Positions 47,901 to 52,301 of a DNA stretch of 64,000 nucleotides are shown piece by piece; positions within the stretch are counted from its first letter, which is position 1; every line of letters starts with the position of its first letter. The notes under the pieces are model-generated. The model searched no databases. It was given only the letters and a program-made list of their open reading frames with translations, and was not told the DNA's origin. Made by a program: the position numbers and the translations under genes. Source of the stretch: Aurantimicrobium minutum (GTDB lineage: Bacteria; Actinomycetota; Actinomycetes; Actinomycetales; Microbacteriaceae); contig NZ_JARXVT010000001.1 in assembly GCF_029892845.1 (NCBI RefSeq), positions 1-64,000 on the forward strand, read 5' to 3'.

Positions 47901-49689
47901 CACACCTGTGACGAACTATTCAGGAACTGCCACTCCCGTGACCTACCAGGTCTCTGACTCGATGGGTCAGTCAGTTTCGACAACTTACACACCCACGGTG
48001 ACAGCACCTGCAGGTCTCACCGCAGATCCTGAAACCTCGGTTGGAACTAAGAACAACCCTCAGACTGTGGACCTCCTAGAAGGAGACACAACGTCAAGCA
48101 ATGCCATCACGTTCGTTCCTTCGTCGATTCTGCTTACCTGCACCGTTTCCACGAACTGCTCAGTGGCAAACAATGTGGTTACTGTGGCAAACGTGGGTAG
48201 CTACGCACTGGATCCGCAGCACCCAGGGTTCGTGATCTTTACCCCCGTGTTCAACTACGTAGGAGTGGCACCATCAGTGACCTACACCGTGACAGACACT
48301 CTGGGGCGTACCGTTTCTGAAACATACTCACCCACGGTCGTTGACGGACCTGTGGTCTCACCTGACACTTCGCGTGGTCCTGCAGATGCGCCACAGTCCA
48401 AGAATGTGCTGGAGAACGACAACGTCCAGGGTGCCAACTTGGTTCCATCAACCCTGCAGCTACGCCACCCCACTACGCAGCAGCTCTTGGCTGAACCCAC
48501 TGTGACCTTGGCAGGTGAAGGTACCTTTACCTTCTCAGGTAACACGATCACCTTCACTCCAGCAGATGATTTTGTTGAGACCATCTTGGCTGACCGCACT
48601 CGACTCATTGAAATCTTCGACACTGACGGTGTTACTGTCATCGGTCTCGAGGCCACTGTTCCTCCCATCATGTATCAGCTCAGGGATGTCAACGGTCGTG
48701 TTGTGACTGCCTCGTACACTCCTCGTGTGTACTTCCCCAACCCAGTTGCTGCTCCTGATTACTCTCGTGGTCCTGCAGATGCACCTCAGCGTCAACAGGT
48801 CTTGGGCAATGATGCTGCTACTGGTACTCGATTGATTCCTTCAACCTTGAAGCTCATTGACCCTGCAACTAACCAGGCCGTCAACAGTCCATCTGTTCCT
48901 GTTGCGGGTGAAGGTACTTTCCGCTTCGAAGGTGACACCATTACATTCACTCCAGACTTGGATGCACTTGTTGAGACACTGCGTCTGGATCTTGTAGCGA
49001 ATGGCAACACGTACCAAAACTCTCGTCTCCACGCTGTCTATGAGAACGGCGTTTACATGGGTCTTGAGGCTGACATCACCCCCATTAGTTACAAGCTGCA
49101 GGATGAGTTCGGTCGCTGGGTAACCACGACCTATTACCCAAAGGTGTTCTTCCCCAAGCCCGCCGCTTCGCCAGACGTCACTCGCGGTGCAATCAACCAG
49201 CCGCAGTCAAAGGCCATCATCATGAATGATGACCCTTCCACCGGCGTTGTCTTCGACAACACTTACCTCAAGATTTGGGACTATGAAACCCGAGGTTGGG
49301 TAACCTCTCCCGTTGTGACCCGTGATGGCACCTATACCGTTGAAGCTGCCGATGGCGTTGTGCTTGCAGCGGGACTGGGTGGAAACAAGCAGATCCTTGC
49401 GTCGACACTGACCGCATCAGGAGCATACAACCTGATTGTCTTCACTCCGGTCAACAACTTTGTTGGATCAGCAATTCCTATTCCTTATCAAATCCGTGAC
49501 ATCTTCGGACAATACGTCGAATCGACATACACACCAACGATCGAAACAGACGTCGTCGCTACAGTGGCGCGACTGGTGCGAACCGGTATGGGCGAATTTG
49601 GCGGTGTGCTGCAAATGATTGCTGCTCTGCTTCTGGTGGGAGCAGGAATGATGACCCTACGTAAGCGTCGTCGCGAGGACAGCCTCTAA
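23971..49689 (+). CDS. Giant secreted fibril/adhesin protein with SwmB-like and CshA-type repeats
   Basis: About 8,572 residues in one uninterrupted frame. Signal peptide: basic KRRRQK, then a hydrophobic core ending PNSASA (cleavage about residue 52). Residues about 54-2090 hold some 18 SwmB-like repeats marked by YxxP-x-N-x-AIQD-x-GND. Residues about 2090-2320 are a Cys-containing beta domain. A GEVED domain follows (GEVEDY near 2461). From about 2475 to 8515 there are 54 CshA-type fibril repeats, each with a P-D-T start and a GTY-V/I ... TF-P ... YxVxDxxG end. The end is LVRTG, one membrane helix (about 8545-8560) and KRRRED. CshA-type proteins form surface fibrils for adhesion. The ATG at 23971 lacks a ribosome binding site. 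TTG at 23950 has GGGGTGG upstream and is a real alternative. GTG at 23905 abuts the palindrome. Confidence 0.9.
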   Translation: MPASKLRGIDPWTRSKAWLAKRRRQKFTHAFTAFVMLAASLVAFTLPNSASAAAPVWTAAALNATGETLTITMGTTQLGSPGPLPSSFSVLTAAPGTTTPVGPSVEVTNVAISGATLILTLAKPIEAGSTTTVSYTPPAVDNTLANNAIQDTAGVDAALFTAKAVTNSSSVPHLNTAALTAAGNVIVLTYAENMSSTVAPPSAFTVMNGTTPVTVSSVARDATTLTKINLTLAEGFPSTTTLKLSYNPPAFELAATNFALQDVTSGTVGYDAVPLVEFPVSGGLSSYIRYSSSTVDATGKILALTMSATVTAITAPPSAFTVTSNGQNIPVNTVTSTGANAVATLTLGLPILAGASVVVTYTEPTYNKALGNAAIQDTNGNDIRSFSFTGVTTNSSSYIKQSTLAVDTTGKVLTLTLSKAVTVTTADKSAFVVKVGGTTYPISGVAATGSTVVVTLAQPVPSTATAASVTLDYTAPTYDTALGNAAIQDASGNDVLSFTGLALTANSSANIKYASAAIDASGKLLTLTMTTTPNVSATTAPASAFTVMVNGVENVVASVSSPGTTKTVILTLTNPVPKAVLPANITVAYNAPVYDGATTNAAVQDANGTDLYSIPTSAITSNGSAIPTLTSGSLDVKGTVLTLTMSQAMSSTVSSGSAFTVLSAGRLIPVTAVSASASTIVLTLDNAAGTGQAVTVAYNPPMAYDFGKANAAIQDSNGYDLLAVPATSVTNNSSAPYVVSAAVTSTAGTSVVLTFNETLCSSGNCTPIPTSAFTVTNNGSPVTVSSVNTPSGATVTLNLSSAIGAGMTATVSYTAPANNSADTNKAIQDAAGTSLGYDAGSFSNLVVSSNASTVDQTAPTLVSADVNAAGTAIVFTFNENIATNGWNPTAAMLSFLVNGTAASFSNATAAGKTYTYTMTNKIGSGQTVTATYVAPTANNSSTANYAFQDAAGNDAASFGPVTATNNSSADVVRPTLVSSAISADGKNLVLTFNETLSTTTAQYVDAFIYINGSTTATALTNPTASGSTVTFPITSTVTVGSGQTVKFKYVAPADSSATNNFAIQDPSGNDALAIPLTAVTNNSTLDRTAPILQSVEIPGAGSTLVLHYNEALTATDLNGRNLFAVSVGGSVRTVSSIAISGSDVILTLAAPLVSIGQAVTLTSYAPFSRDSNGVFTNNIAIQDTAGNDSANLSNVVATNNSTVDIVGPVLSSAEVDAAGTTLTLTYNEALNPSTALASAFSVLAGSTSIIPSSVVVSGSTVVLTLPSRVGVSQSVKVTYSAPTANTATSNAAIQDTAGNDAAGLSLATVTNNSNADITAPVLTSAEVNTAGTTLTVFYGEALNSTSADISAFTIKVGGVTVVPTALSINVSQLIFTLPELVQHDIPVTVSYLPPAVDLSPTNAAVQDATGNDSIASNNVAVTNNSTVDTLPPSLLSSAVSSSGLKLTLTMSEALAATTATAGAFTVNVAGVDIAVSSVLVVGSTVELTMASPIEKATAVTVAYTAPADDSTTANSALQDLSGKDTLSISATAVTNNSTADLTPPRLTSAVVGASGTSLTLTYDEALLLTAGVKPTAGMFTVMRGSTSVSVTGVAVAGSAVTLTLGSTIQWSDPSVTVAYAAPAVDTTTANVAIQDVSGQDALSLPAREITNNSAQGPPKVVAAVINAAGTSATLTFSEQINSYSTAGLVFTVDGVEISPSGYNMMSGLTWTVNFSSIITSNRVVKLAFTPGTLMDATSVNMLPFTNFPVTNNSTQIPDSQAPTLSSATVDATGKILTLAYDEALLASATAGVGAFTVSVGGVNKVISSAALSGTNMVLTLSAPIGAGEVATVSYTPPSLSNGWTNPAIQDAAGNDALALTNVAITNNSTVVPDVTAPSLSSAVLDSTGKILTLTYSEALSATAAGVGSFIVKEDGTSRLIVSSVVSGDKVILTLAAAMEALKPITVTYTAPTADAGQTNAAIQDPTGNDAAALTDQAVTNNSIVGPDVVPPAAQSLTVSGTQVTITYGEQLSSTTAPLSAYTVFVGGDQVTPTAVSVSGTQILLTLPNSVLSTDRVSVIYTAPPATRDTTNLAVQDIAGNDAVSYNLDNQTGTNTWGFTTQGSACSFQGGTYTDSARSKLLPNGITYTVAVTGSMLCIDSVAESLSQRGGQASDFTSVGLVTEPGVRLWTSNNGCLANVLCENRGTLTISFSKPMTNPIISFAGLGGRANGISWSELQLLTPGVTITGLSGTNLNITNGGTYIGPFPGQSPDVSCHGTPYPAVCGSLQINGTVTSVSFKVNQANSGAGGGDAGNEDAWNLTASVSEDFGLAPNVYEQGSVASHAISALKMGSVVTADQTATLYANTNADAVALGSAIPDGADDGVTSWPSISTGNIGQTITVPVSLQGVEQGAYLCGWIDFNRNNTFNAGERACAPSPQAGATTANIVWTVPNDVEPGLTYARLRLSYDPLIFPTSKVGSGEVEDYSLVIAASAQSLPVLVNDTSLNGQDINQVISPLENDQFDPAYPVTVGSLKLCGISPLQTAPNCNLTTLTVADQGTYTVNADGTVTFDPLPTFTGTAAAVKYQVTDTSPTPQTKSATITPTVIAAPVAAPDTITAPQDRLQAYTPLANDTDATGYDLIKSTLKLCDLSPAQSPPTCSATSLTVAGEGAYTVNSVTGVVEFDPLPNFTGTATPITYQAKDSLNQVTSSNITPIVIPKPTAAPNTQIGAQGRQQSLNAIAGDSAASGYQLVPATTKLCGPSETAPSCTESIITIAGEGNYVANADGTVSFFPLSNFTGYATPVHYIVEDNLGQAASSTLTPRVIPAPVAEPNRNIGAKGATQTITPLTNDTVASGYALTTSSIKLCDTGETGADCSLTTLTVANEGTYTVNNDGTVSFVPTATFTGTATPVTYAATDSLLQVASSTITPVVVAAVDDTSSGAYDTNQTISPFGNDIIETGHPLGSLTLCGNNPVQTPNNCDKTSVTTADGTYTVNVDGTVTFNPLPEFSGTVTEPVRYQAADDLGNIVNALITPTVAAPNATAPQNDTSSGAYDTNQTISPLVNDNPTASFVLNTLKLCGPTQTPNTCDQTSLTVPNEGTYTVNSDGTVTFNPLPTFTGTATPVTYQVRDVLLRTVSATITPTVGMPPVPTADPDTSSDDYDVNQVIPPIPNDNPGAVAATFVDSTLRLCALDDPATPTVDESLNCTLGELVIPGQGTYTVNLDGSGNVIGTVTFNPLPTFKGTADPVEYSIQDIFGRAAVSTITPTVVAPPLPTATSESITSNFNVAQTYTPTSNDTAGTLNGKTADIDPLSIKLCGPSETSPNCNQTSLTVANQGVYTVNADGSVTFTPDSNFYGTATPVSYQAVDILGRPLTSTINPIVRNPPAPEATPESLTVLPGTSVSFNNVIGTTPLATGTGLQLGATQGPCFVDGLTCVTTLTIASEGTWTMDQATGIATFAAVSGLQPGTKTAVTYRVTDLAGQNATSTLTPVVPPVPEATNDAQTSAYDTNQSYTLTTNDSPGNSSAPLVANSIKLCALTDDVATANVNESQICALTQVTVPGEGVYSVNATTGDVTFNPEATFTGQVATPVRYSVADSLGQLAFATITPTVSDPAIAATAERVSVLPGGTASFTTITGANGLATGADLQTTGADKTCLFTPNTTTCDADGIVTIAGEGTFTLNAATGVVTFVAVPGITDGTKTAVTYQVTDITGQSTTSTLTPVVPLRPNFANDTNTDAYDTTQVIDVFANDQVGDPSAQLVHSSIKLCALDDPATAGDQSQTPPTCTATTITVPNEGTYTVDPNTGEVSFDPLPTFVGTVQTAITYVAADTVGQTDFATITPTVQYPAAPTANLDTTSGFKGVVQSIDLLADDSAAPNVDLLATSVKLCAAGTSSTATPSPSATAVVLQECSSTSLTIPNVGTYSVTNGVITFTPEANYVGIPPALTYTVKDEFGQVATSTYTPTVLAPPTATNDTPAAGAYGVTQVIPVLSNDTVSPDTNAAFDTTTVLLCNPATAPPETAPNCTLTSLTTADGTYAVDTSRGVVAFTPRLDFTGVVTVPVRYQVTDVDGQVANAVLTTSVTAPALPTAEPDTSTGPFNAAQSINAVINDISYTGTAIQDTTIKLWDPAANSGTGGWVTTPVTLADGVYSIVNGEIRFMPNNDFVGTAAPVTYQITDSLGRTDDTTYTPTVPTPAGPSASPDTSNGFINVAQTKNLLTNDSTSRVDVDLNPASVKLCASGETAPACTATSVTVTGVGTYSVDNTGVMTFTPALNYTGTPAALPYIVKDQFNQVASSTYTPTVKSPPDAIDDTPAVGANDVNQVIDVLANDVKSPSTNAAFVPATVNFCDPTTTPAQVSPNCAATTLTTADGVYTVNPTTGVVTFNPDADFTGVATEPVTYQVKDADNQAVTAVITPSVLALPVAVNDTSTGAFNQPQIENVMADDSSNTGTALNSNTLKLCVSGTCSTSNVTIAGQGTYSIENGQIKFTPVLNYSGTADPVTYQVTDSAGQSVTATYTPTVQPPAGPTAVDDTSTGAYNTPQYALAVADDTSLTGTAIQSSTLKLCVNSVCSTSDVVIPNQGTYSIVNGDIKFTPVLGFTGAATPVTYEIADSLGRTDTATYTPTVSMPAAPTAVADTSSDWVNKTQTENVIPDDISLTGTAIQASTLKLFDPAANSGAGAYVTTPVTLANGTYSIVGGQIQFVPTTNFVGTAAPVTYQVADSLGQTATTTYTPTVIAPPVANNDTPAKGANDVNQIIDVIANDTKSPATNAAYDPTTVKLCNPDPDNNVATADGQISPNCNATTITTVDGTYTVNPTTGVVTFNPVSSLASTVAVPVTYQVADVDGQIVSAVITPSVAGLPVANNDTSTGAFNQPQSQSILGNDNSNTGTSLSASTIKLLDPATSQYGTTAVTIANQGTYTISGASIVFTPVNGYAGTPTPVTYQVTDSLNQSVTATYTPTIAPPAPPVANPDTSTGAFNQPQSKNVVANDTSNTGTPVAASTVKLCVSGTCSSADVTVPGEGTYSIKPDGSIEFTPVAGFTGPATGVTYEITDSVGQTDTSTYTPTVALPAPPTAVNDTSSGFINVAQTKNLLTNDSAAGGDALNIASVKLCNVSASTPEVAPNCTATSVTVSGVGTYAVNSSGVVTFTPALNYVGTPAALPYIVKDTYNQVATATYTPTIQAPPVATNDVPAQGANDVNQVINLLTNDTKSPSTNAAFDPTTVKLCASNETAPNCSQTTLTTADGVYTVDPTTGVVTFNPDSDLVGTVTEPVRYQVADVQGQVVSAVVTPSVAGLPVAVNDTSTGPFNQPQTENVMADDSSNTGTPLSSSTLKLCVSGTCGTADVVVANQGTYKLDNGQITFTPVLNYSGTATPVTYQVTDSLGQSVTATYTPTVQPPAGPTAVDDTSTGPYNTAQVANAVADDTSLTGTAIQSSTLKLCVNSVCSTSDVVIPGEGTYSIVNGDIQFTPVLGFTGAANPVTYEIADSLGRTDTAIYTPTVSMPAAPTAVADTSSGWINQTQTENVIPDDVSRTGTAIQASTIKLFDPATSTYVTTPVTLANGTYSIVGGQIQFVPTTNFVGTAAPVTYQVADSLGQTATTTYTPTVISPPDAIDDTPAVGLHDTNQNIDVLANDVVSPSTSAAFDPTTVKLCNPASNLVQVAPNCTLTSLTTADGTYTVNPTTGVVTFDPLASLQGVVTVPVSYQVADVDGQIVSAVITPSVVGPPTAVNDTSTGAFNQPQTENVMADDNSFTGTPLSSSTLKLCVSGTCSTADVVVAGQGTYSIVNGQIKFTPELNYTGTATPVTYQVTDSMGQSVTATYTPTVNPPAGPNADPDTSTGAFNAAQSFNVVANDDSLTGTAIQASTIKLYDPAANSGAGAYVTTPVTVPQGEYSIVSGQIQFTPNNDYVGTADPVTYQIADSLGRTDTTTYTPTVPTPAGPNADPDTTSGFIGVAQSINLLTNDEASRVDVDLNVASVKLCNVSASTPEVAPNCTATTVTVSGVGTYAVSNTGVMTFTPEANFTGTPAALPYTVEDQFGQEAASTYTPTVKSPPDAIDDTPPVGLNDTNQNINVLTNDVKSPSTNAAFAPTTVKLCDPSTNPAQVAPNCVETSLTTADGVYTVNPTTGVVTFNPDSDFTGVATEPVTYQVADVDGQVVAAVITPSVLALPVAVNDTSTGAFNQPQTENVMADDSSNTGTALNSNTLKLCVSGTCGTADVVVANQGTYKLDNGQITFTPVLNYSGTADPVTYQVTDSAGQSVTATYTPTVQPPAGPNADPDTSTGAFNAAQSFNVVANDDSLTGTAIQASTIKLFDPAANSGAGAYVTSPVSVPQGTYSIVSGEIQFMPNNDYVGTADPVTYQIADSLGRTDTTTYTPTVPTPAGPTAQPDTTSNFINVVQTKDLLANDAASRVDVDLNVASVKLCAAGETAPACSATTVTVSGVGTYAVSNTGIMTFTPALNYTGTPAALPYTVEDQFGQEASSTYTPTVKSPPDAIDDTPAIGLNDVNQIIDVLANDIKSPSTNAAFAPTTVKLCDPSTSPAQAAPSCSATSLTTADGVYTVNPTTGVVTFNPDSDFTGVATEPVTYQVADTDGQVVTAVITPSVVGLPVAVNDTSTGAFNQPQTENVLADDSSNTGTPLNSNTLKLRNPSTGTFGTADVVISGQGTYKLDNGQIKFTPELNYTGTATPVTYQVTDSMGQSVTATYTPTVQPPAGPTAVDDTSTGPYNTAQVANAVADDTSLTGTAIQASTLKLCVNSVCSTSDVVVPNQGTYSIVNGDIRFTPVLGFTGTATPVTYEIADSLGRTDTATYTPTVAMPAGPTAVPDTTSDWIDVPQFKTVVTNDTSNTGTAISASTVKLFDTATSTYVTTPVTLADGVYSIVSGQIRFVPDAGFTGTAAAVTYQIADSLGQTATTTYTPTVISPPDAINDTPATGAQDVNQVIDILANDVVSPDTQAPFAPATVKLCNPASNPVQVAPLCTLTTLTTADGTYTVNPSTGVVTFDPVSSLAGVVAVPVSYQVADTDGQVVSAVITPSVVGMPVAVNDTSTGAFNQPQTENVMADDSSNTGTPLNSNTLKLRNPSTGTFSTADVVIAGEGTYSIVSGQIKFTPELNYTGTATPVTYQVTDSLNQSVTATYTPTVQPPAGPNADPDTSTGGFNVAQSFNVVANDDSLTGTAIQASTIKLFDPAANSGAGAYVTTPVTVPQGTYSIVSGQIQFMPNNDYVGTADPITYQIADSLGRTDTTTYTPTVPMPAGPTAQPDTTSNFINVVQTTNLLTNDSASRVDVDLNVASVKLCAAGETAPACTATTVTVTGVGTYAVSNTGVMTFTPTPTYTGTPAALPYTVEDQFGQEAASTYTPTVKSPPDAIDDTPATGAHDVNQVIAVLTNDIKSPSTNAAFDATSVKLCDPTTNPAQVAPLCTATTLTTVDGVYSVDPSTGVVTFDPAASLNTVVTVPVSYQVSDVDGQVVSAVITPSVVGLPTVTPDTTTGPFNQAQTKAVLTNDTAGAGTTFVTATLKLRDPATNTFGTSPVTINNVGTYSISGSNIVFTPVNGYAGTPAPVTYQITDNFGASASTTYTPTITPPAGPVASPDTSSGALNTAQLKTVFTNDTSSTGTAIAASTVKLFDPAANSGAGAFVTTPVTLADGVYSIVSGQVQFMPNTDFVGTAAPVTYQIADSLGQLATTTYTPSVAMPAGPTASPDTTSGFKGAPQSINLTTNDSAAAGVTLNVASVKLCTGSETAPNCSATTVTVANVGTYVVAATGVITFTPTANFTGTPAALPYTVEDQFGQEASSTYTPIVKTPPTAVNDTPAVGLNDVNQVIDVLANDVKSTSTNAAFVPATVKLCSTNQVAPNCNATSLTTADGVYTVNPSTGVVTFNPDADFTGVATEPVTYQVADADGQIVSAVITPSVVGLPTASPDTSTGAFNEPQSQTVLANDQSLTGTPLSASTLKLRNPSTGTFGTSPVTIANEGTYSISGSSIVFTPVTNYSGTATPVTYQVSDSMGQSVSTTYTPTVTAPAGLTADPETSVGTKNNPQTVDLLEGDTTSSNAITFVPSSILLTCTVSTNCSVANNVVTVANVGSYALDPQHPGFVIFTPVFNYVGVAPSVTYTVTDTLGRTVSETYSPTVVDGPVVSPDTSRGPADAPQSKNVLENDNVQGANLVPSTLQLRHPTTQQLLAEPTVTLAGEGTFTFSGNTITFTPADDFVETILADRTRLIEIFDTDGVTVIGLEATVPPIMYQLRDVNGRVVTASYTPRVYFPNPVAAPDYSRGPADAPQRQQVLGNDAATGTRLIPSTLKLIDPATNQAVNSPSVPVAGEGTFRFEGDTITFTPDLDALVETLRLDLVANGNTYQNSRLHAVYENGVYMGLEADITPISYKLQDEFGRWVTTTYYPKVFFPKPAASPDVTRGAINQPQSKAIIMNDDPSTGVVFDNTYLKIWDYETRGWVTSPVVTRDGTYTVEAADGVVLAAGLGGNKQILASTLTASGAYNLIVFTPVNNFVGSAIPIPYQIRDIFGQYVESTYTPTIETDVVATVARLVRTGMGEFGGVLQMIAALLLVGAGMMTLRKRRREDSL
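24127..30240 (+). repeat. About 18 tandem SwmB-like repeats (coding)
   Basis: Units of about 113 codons, each with L-TLTY-E-L, a Ser-Ala-Phe-x-V segment, V-LTL, T-V-Y-x-(P/A)-P, N-x-AIQD-x-GND and a closing TNNS. Seventeen keep the AIQD-like motif. One near 29160 has lost it. The units are diverged at the DNA level, in contrast to the later repeats. Confidence 0.8.
31393..49520 (+). repeat. 54 tandem CshA-type fibril repeats (coding)
   Basis: Units average about 112 codons. I counted 54 unit starts of the type A-x-(N/P/D)-D-T-S. The first 13 and the last four are individually distinct. The middle ones fall into a few recurring types. Thirty-eight units carry exactly one Cys pair and 16 carry none. 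Confidence 0.8.
36844..47361 (+). repeat. Higher-order array: eight cassettes of four CshA repeats
   Basis: A characteristic unit with D-D-T-P-A-x-G and a ND-x-(K/V)-SP-x-T segment recurs at 36844, about 38145, 39488, 40768, 42093, 43412, 44712, 46039 and 47362. The period is 1.28-1.34 kb. Between these units, three others follow in fixed order, giving four-repeat cassettes of about 438 codons. Confidence 0.8.
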
Positions 49690-49746
49690 AACTCTTGGGC
49701 AGGGACATCCTGTCTACATCGAAACAACATCAATTAAGGTTAAACA

Positions 49747-50487
49747 ATGGCTAGTAAGAACAACGCAGTAGAGAACTTCGAAGAGTGGCGCAAGAACAAG
49801 CCCTCTGCTGATGCACCGGCAACTCAGGGTGCTGAAGAGGAAGTTACTCCTCCGGCAAAGCCATCTGCCCAGAATCGCGTTGAACCAGCGATTGCAGCAC
49901 TTTCTGCCTTCTTCGCAAAAGCGGCAGCATCGCTTGCAACATTGAGAAAGTCCGGAGTTGCCCGCATCAAGCTGGCACTCGCTCCTCAGGAAAAGACTGT
50001 GATGGCTGTTTCTGAGCCAGCAGAGAAGAAATCAAACATCAAGACTTCTTCCTCTGAAAAGTCTTCTTTGATGTCCAAGCTAAAGACTCTTCCTGCAACA
50101 GCTCGTGCCAAATACGCAGAAGCTTCAGCGCGCACCAAGAGGATCACGCTAGCTTCTGTCATCGCAGCAGTTGTGATCGTGTTTGCCCTTATTTTGCTGG
50201 CCAAGTTCGAGTTCGTAACACCTAACGGTGGTATCAAGACTTCAGCTGGTTCCGCTCAGGGCACCACTGTTCTCATCGAGAAGGGTGCTGCTATTGCACC
50301 CAATGACCTCATCGTGGCTGTTCAGCCCGGTAGCCCAGAGGACGCTCCAGAACTCATCATCGGCACCGTGTTCTCTTCTAACGAAGAGACCTATGCCCTC
50401 TATGACGGTGAAGTGATCTGGCAGATTCCAGTTGGCGACCTCAAAGGCAAAGTTCTCTTTGCTGAGGCAACTCAAAAGCTTCCCTAA
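49747..50487 (+). CDS. Single-pass membrane protein of unknown function, signal-peptidase-like C-terminus
   Basis: I do not recognise this 246-residue protein with certainty. A charged, Ala/Lys-rich cytoplasmic region (about 1-133) is followed by one membrane helix ([19 protein letters not shown], about 136-154) and an outer domain of about 90 residues. That domain ([36 protein letters not shown]) resembles the beta-barrel half of type I signal peptidases, but no Ser-x-x-Pro or Lys catalytic motif is visible. It lies 57 bp after the giant gene with AAGG before the ATG, so it may assist export or anchoring of that protein. The stop overlaps the convergent ABC gene by 4 bp. Confidence 0.55.
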   Translation: MASKNNAVENFEEWRKNKPSADAPATQGAEEEVTPPAKPSAQNRVEPAIAALSAFFAKAAASLATLRKSGVARIKLALAPQEKTVMAVSEPAEKKSNIKTSSSEKSSLMSKLKTLPATARAKYAEASARTKRITLASVIAAVVIVFALILLAKFEFVTPNGGIKTSAGSAQGTTVLIEKGAAIAPNDLIVAVQPGSPEDAPELIIGTVFSSNEETYALYDGEVIWQIPVGDLKGKVLFAEATQKLP

Positions 50488-52301
50488 GCTAGCGAGTCTC
50501 TCCAGGCTGAATGCAGGCTGGCAAACTTGCCGGTGCCTGCAATGAGTTCTTCTGGTGTGCCATCTTCGATGATCTCGCCGTGTTCCATGACAAGCACGCG
50601 GTCTGCAATCGACACCGTCGAAAGACGGTGAGCAATGATGATTGCCGTGCGATCAGCAAGCAGGGTTTGCAGACCCTTTTGAACCAAACGCTCGCTGGGG
50701 ATATCCAATGATGCCGTTGCTTCATCCAGGATGAGCACGGTGGGGTCTGCAATGAATGCACGTGCAAACGAGAGAAGCTGACGCTGTCCTGCGGACAAGC
50801 GACCACCACGCTTGTTCACATCTGTGTCGTAGCCTTCGGGCAAGCGCATGATGAAGTCGTGCGCGCCCACAGCTTTCGCTGAAGCTTCAATCTCCTCTTG
50901 GGTCGCCCCCGGTTTGCCCAGGCCAATGTTGTCAGAGACCGAACCGGAGAACAGATACGACTCTTGGGTCACCATGACGATCGCACGGCGCAGGTCAGTG
51001 TTCGCGAGGTTGTGGAGGTCTATGTCGTCGAGGCTGACGGTTCCCTGGGTGGGGTCATAGAAACGTGCCACCAGCTTGGCCAGGGTGGACTTCCCAGCGC
51101 CGGTGGTTCCCACCAGAGCGATGGTCTGTCCAGCAGGGATGTGGAGATCGAGATTGGGCAAGACGATTGTCTCGTCGTTATAGCCAAAGCGCACCTGGTT
51201 GAAGTCGAGCTTGCCGTGGGGGTGGACCAGAGGAGTCGGGTTGAGTGGCTCAACAACGGTGGCCTTCTCTTCGAGCATGCCCGAGACCTTCTCCAACGCA
51301 GAGGATGCGTTCTGGAAGGAGTTATAGAACATGGCTAGTTCTTCCATGGGTTCAAAGAACCTGCGGGTGTAGAGAACGGCGGCAAGGAGAACACCGACTT
51401 CCATGGCGCCGTTGGCCACGCGGAACGAACCCAAGATCAACACTGCTGCCAGTGTAAAGACGCCAATGACTTTGAGGCCTGGGTCATAGGTGCCGAAGAG
51501 GCGAATGACTTTACGGTTCGCTTCGCGGTAGTCGTCCACGGCGAGGGCGTAGCTCTTCTCGTTACGTTCTTCGCGACGGAATGCCTTCACGGCACGAATG
51601 CCGGTCATGGTTTCCACGAACTGCACGATCAAGCGGGCAGAAAAGGTTCGGGCTTCACGGAACTGCTTCTTAGAAGTGTTGGAGAACCATCGGGTGAGGA
51701 AGAAGGCAGGGATCAAGGCAATCACGAGTGGCAGTGCACTGGAGGGATCTAGCGCAATCAAGGCGCCAGCAGTAAACGTCATGAGCAAGATCCCTCGGAA
51801 CAGGTTGCTGATGCCGCCATCGAGGAGCTCGCGCAGGGTTTCAATGTCGCTGGTCTGGCGCGCAATAACCCGGCCTGAGGTGTAGTTCTCGTGGAAACTC
51901 ATGCTGAGGTTTTGCGTGTGCTGGAAGACACGTTCACGCAGGTCTATCAGAACCGTTTGGCTCAGCACTGCAGAGGAGCGCATGTACACAGCCATCATGG
52001 TCGAGCTAACTATGGCGGTGAGCACATACGCACTCACAATCAATTGAGCAGGCAGCCAGTTATGGTTCTGCACAACCTGGGACAGGCCTTGGTCAATGCC
52101 CAGTGCCAACAGTGTGGGACCGGCAACTTGGGCAGCAGTGCTCACCACAACTACCAAAAGTGTCCAATACAGGCGCACTCGAACAGGGTGCAGCAAGGAT
52201 CTCAGCAAGGAAAGCGAGCGCTGGCGCAGACGCTTTCCTTCCTGCTTGGTGAAGTCGGAACGTTCTTCACCAGTAACTCCGCGAACTCCAGCTATCGTCA
52301 T
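50484..52301 (-). CDS. ABC exporter half-transporter, catalytic-Glu subunit
   Basis: The 605-residue protein has a type I exporter membrane domain (six helices within about residues 35-330) and an ATPase domain (about 365-595). Walker A is GTTGAGKST and Walker B is [11 protein letters not shown] with the catalytic Glu. The signature motif is degenerate: LSAGQ instead of LSGGQ. H-loop [10 protein letters not shown]. It is the second gene of a pair and overlaps the partner by 4 bp (52298-52301). The two form a heterodimeric exporter in which this subunit supplies the Walker motifs of the active site. The substrate (drug, lipid or peptide) is not predictable. Confidence 0.9.
   Translation of the reverse strand: MTIAGVRGVTGEERSDFTKQEGKRLRQRSLSLLRSLLHPVRVRLYWTLLVVVVSTAAQVAGPTLLALGIDQGLSQVVQNHNWLPAQLIVSAYVLTAIVSSTMMAVYMRSSAVLSQTVLIDLRERVFQHTQNLSMSFHENYTSGRVIARQTSDIETLRELLDGGISNLFRGILLMTFTAGALIALDPSSALPLVIALIPAFFLTRWFSNTSKKQFREARTFSARLIVQFVETMTGIRAVKAFRREERNEKSYALAVDDYREANRKVIRLFGTYDPGLKVIGVFTLAAVLILGSFRVANGAMEVGVLLAAVLYTRRFFEPMEELAMFYNSFQNASSALEKVSGMLEEKATVVEPLNPTPLVHPHGKLDFNQVRFGYNDETIVLPNLDLHIPAGQTIALVGTTGAGKSTLAKLVARFYDPTQGTVSLDDIDLHNLANTDLRRAIVMVTQESYLFSGSVSDNIGLGKPGATQEEIEASAKAVGAHDFIMRLPEGYDTDVNKRGGRLSAGQRQLLSFARAFIADPTVLILDEATASLDIPSERLVQKGLQTLLADRTAIIIAHRLSTVSIADRVLVMEHGEIIEDGTPEELIAGTGKFASLHSAWRDSLA

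Noticed and set aside
31393-49520. Regularly spaced repeats resembling a CRISPR-like or satellite array
   Set aside because: The period is about 330 bp, the sequence is open in one frame throughout, and variation respects codons, so these are protein repeats.
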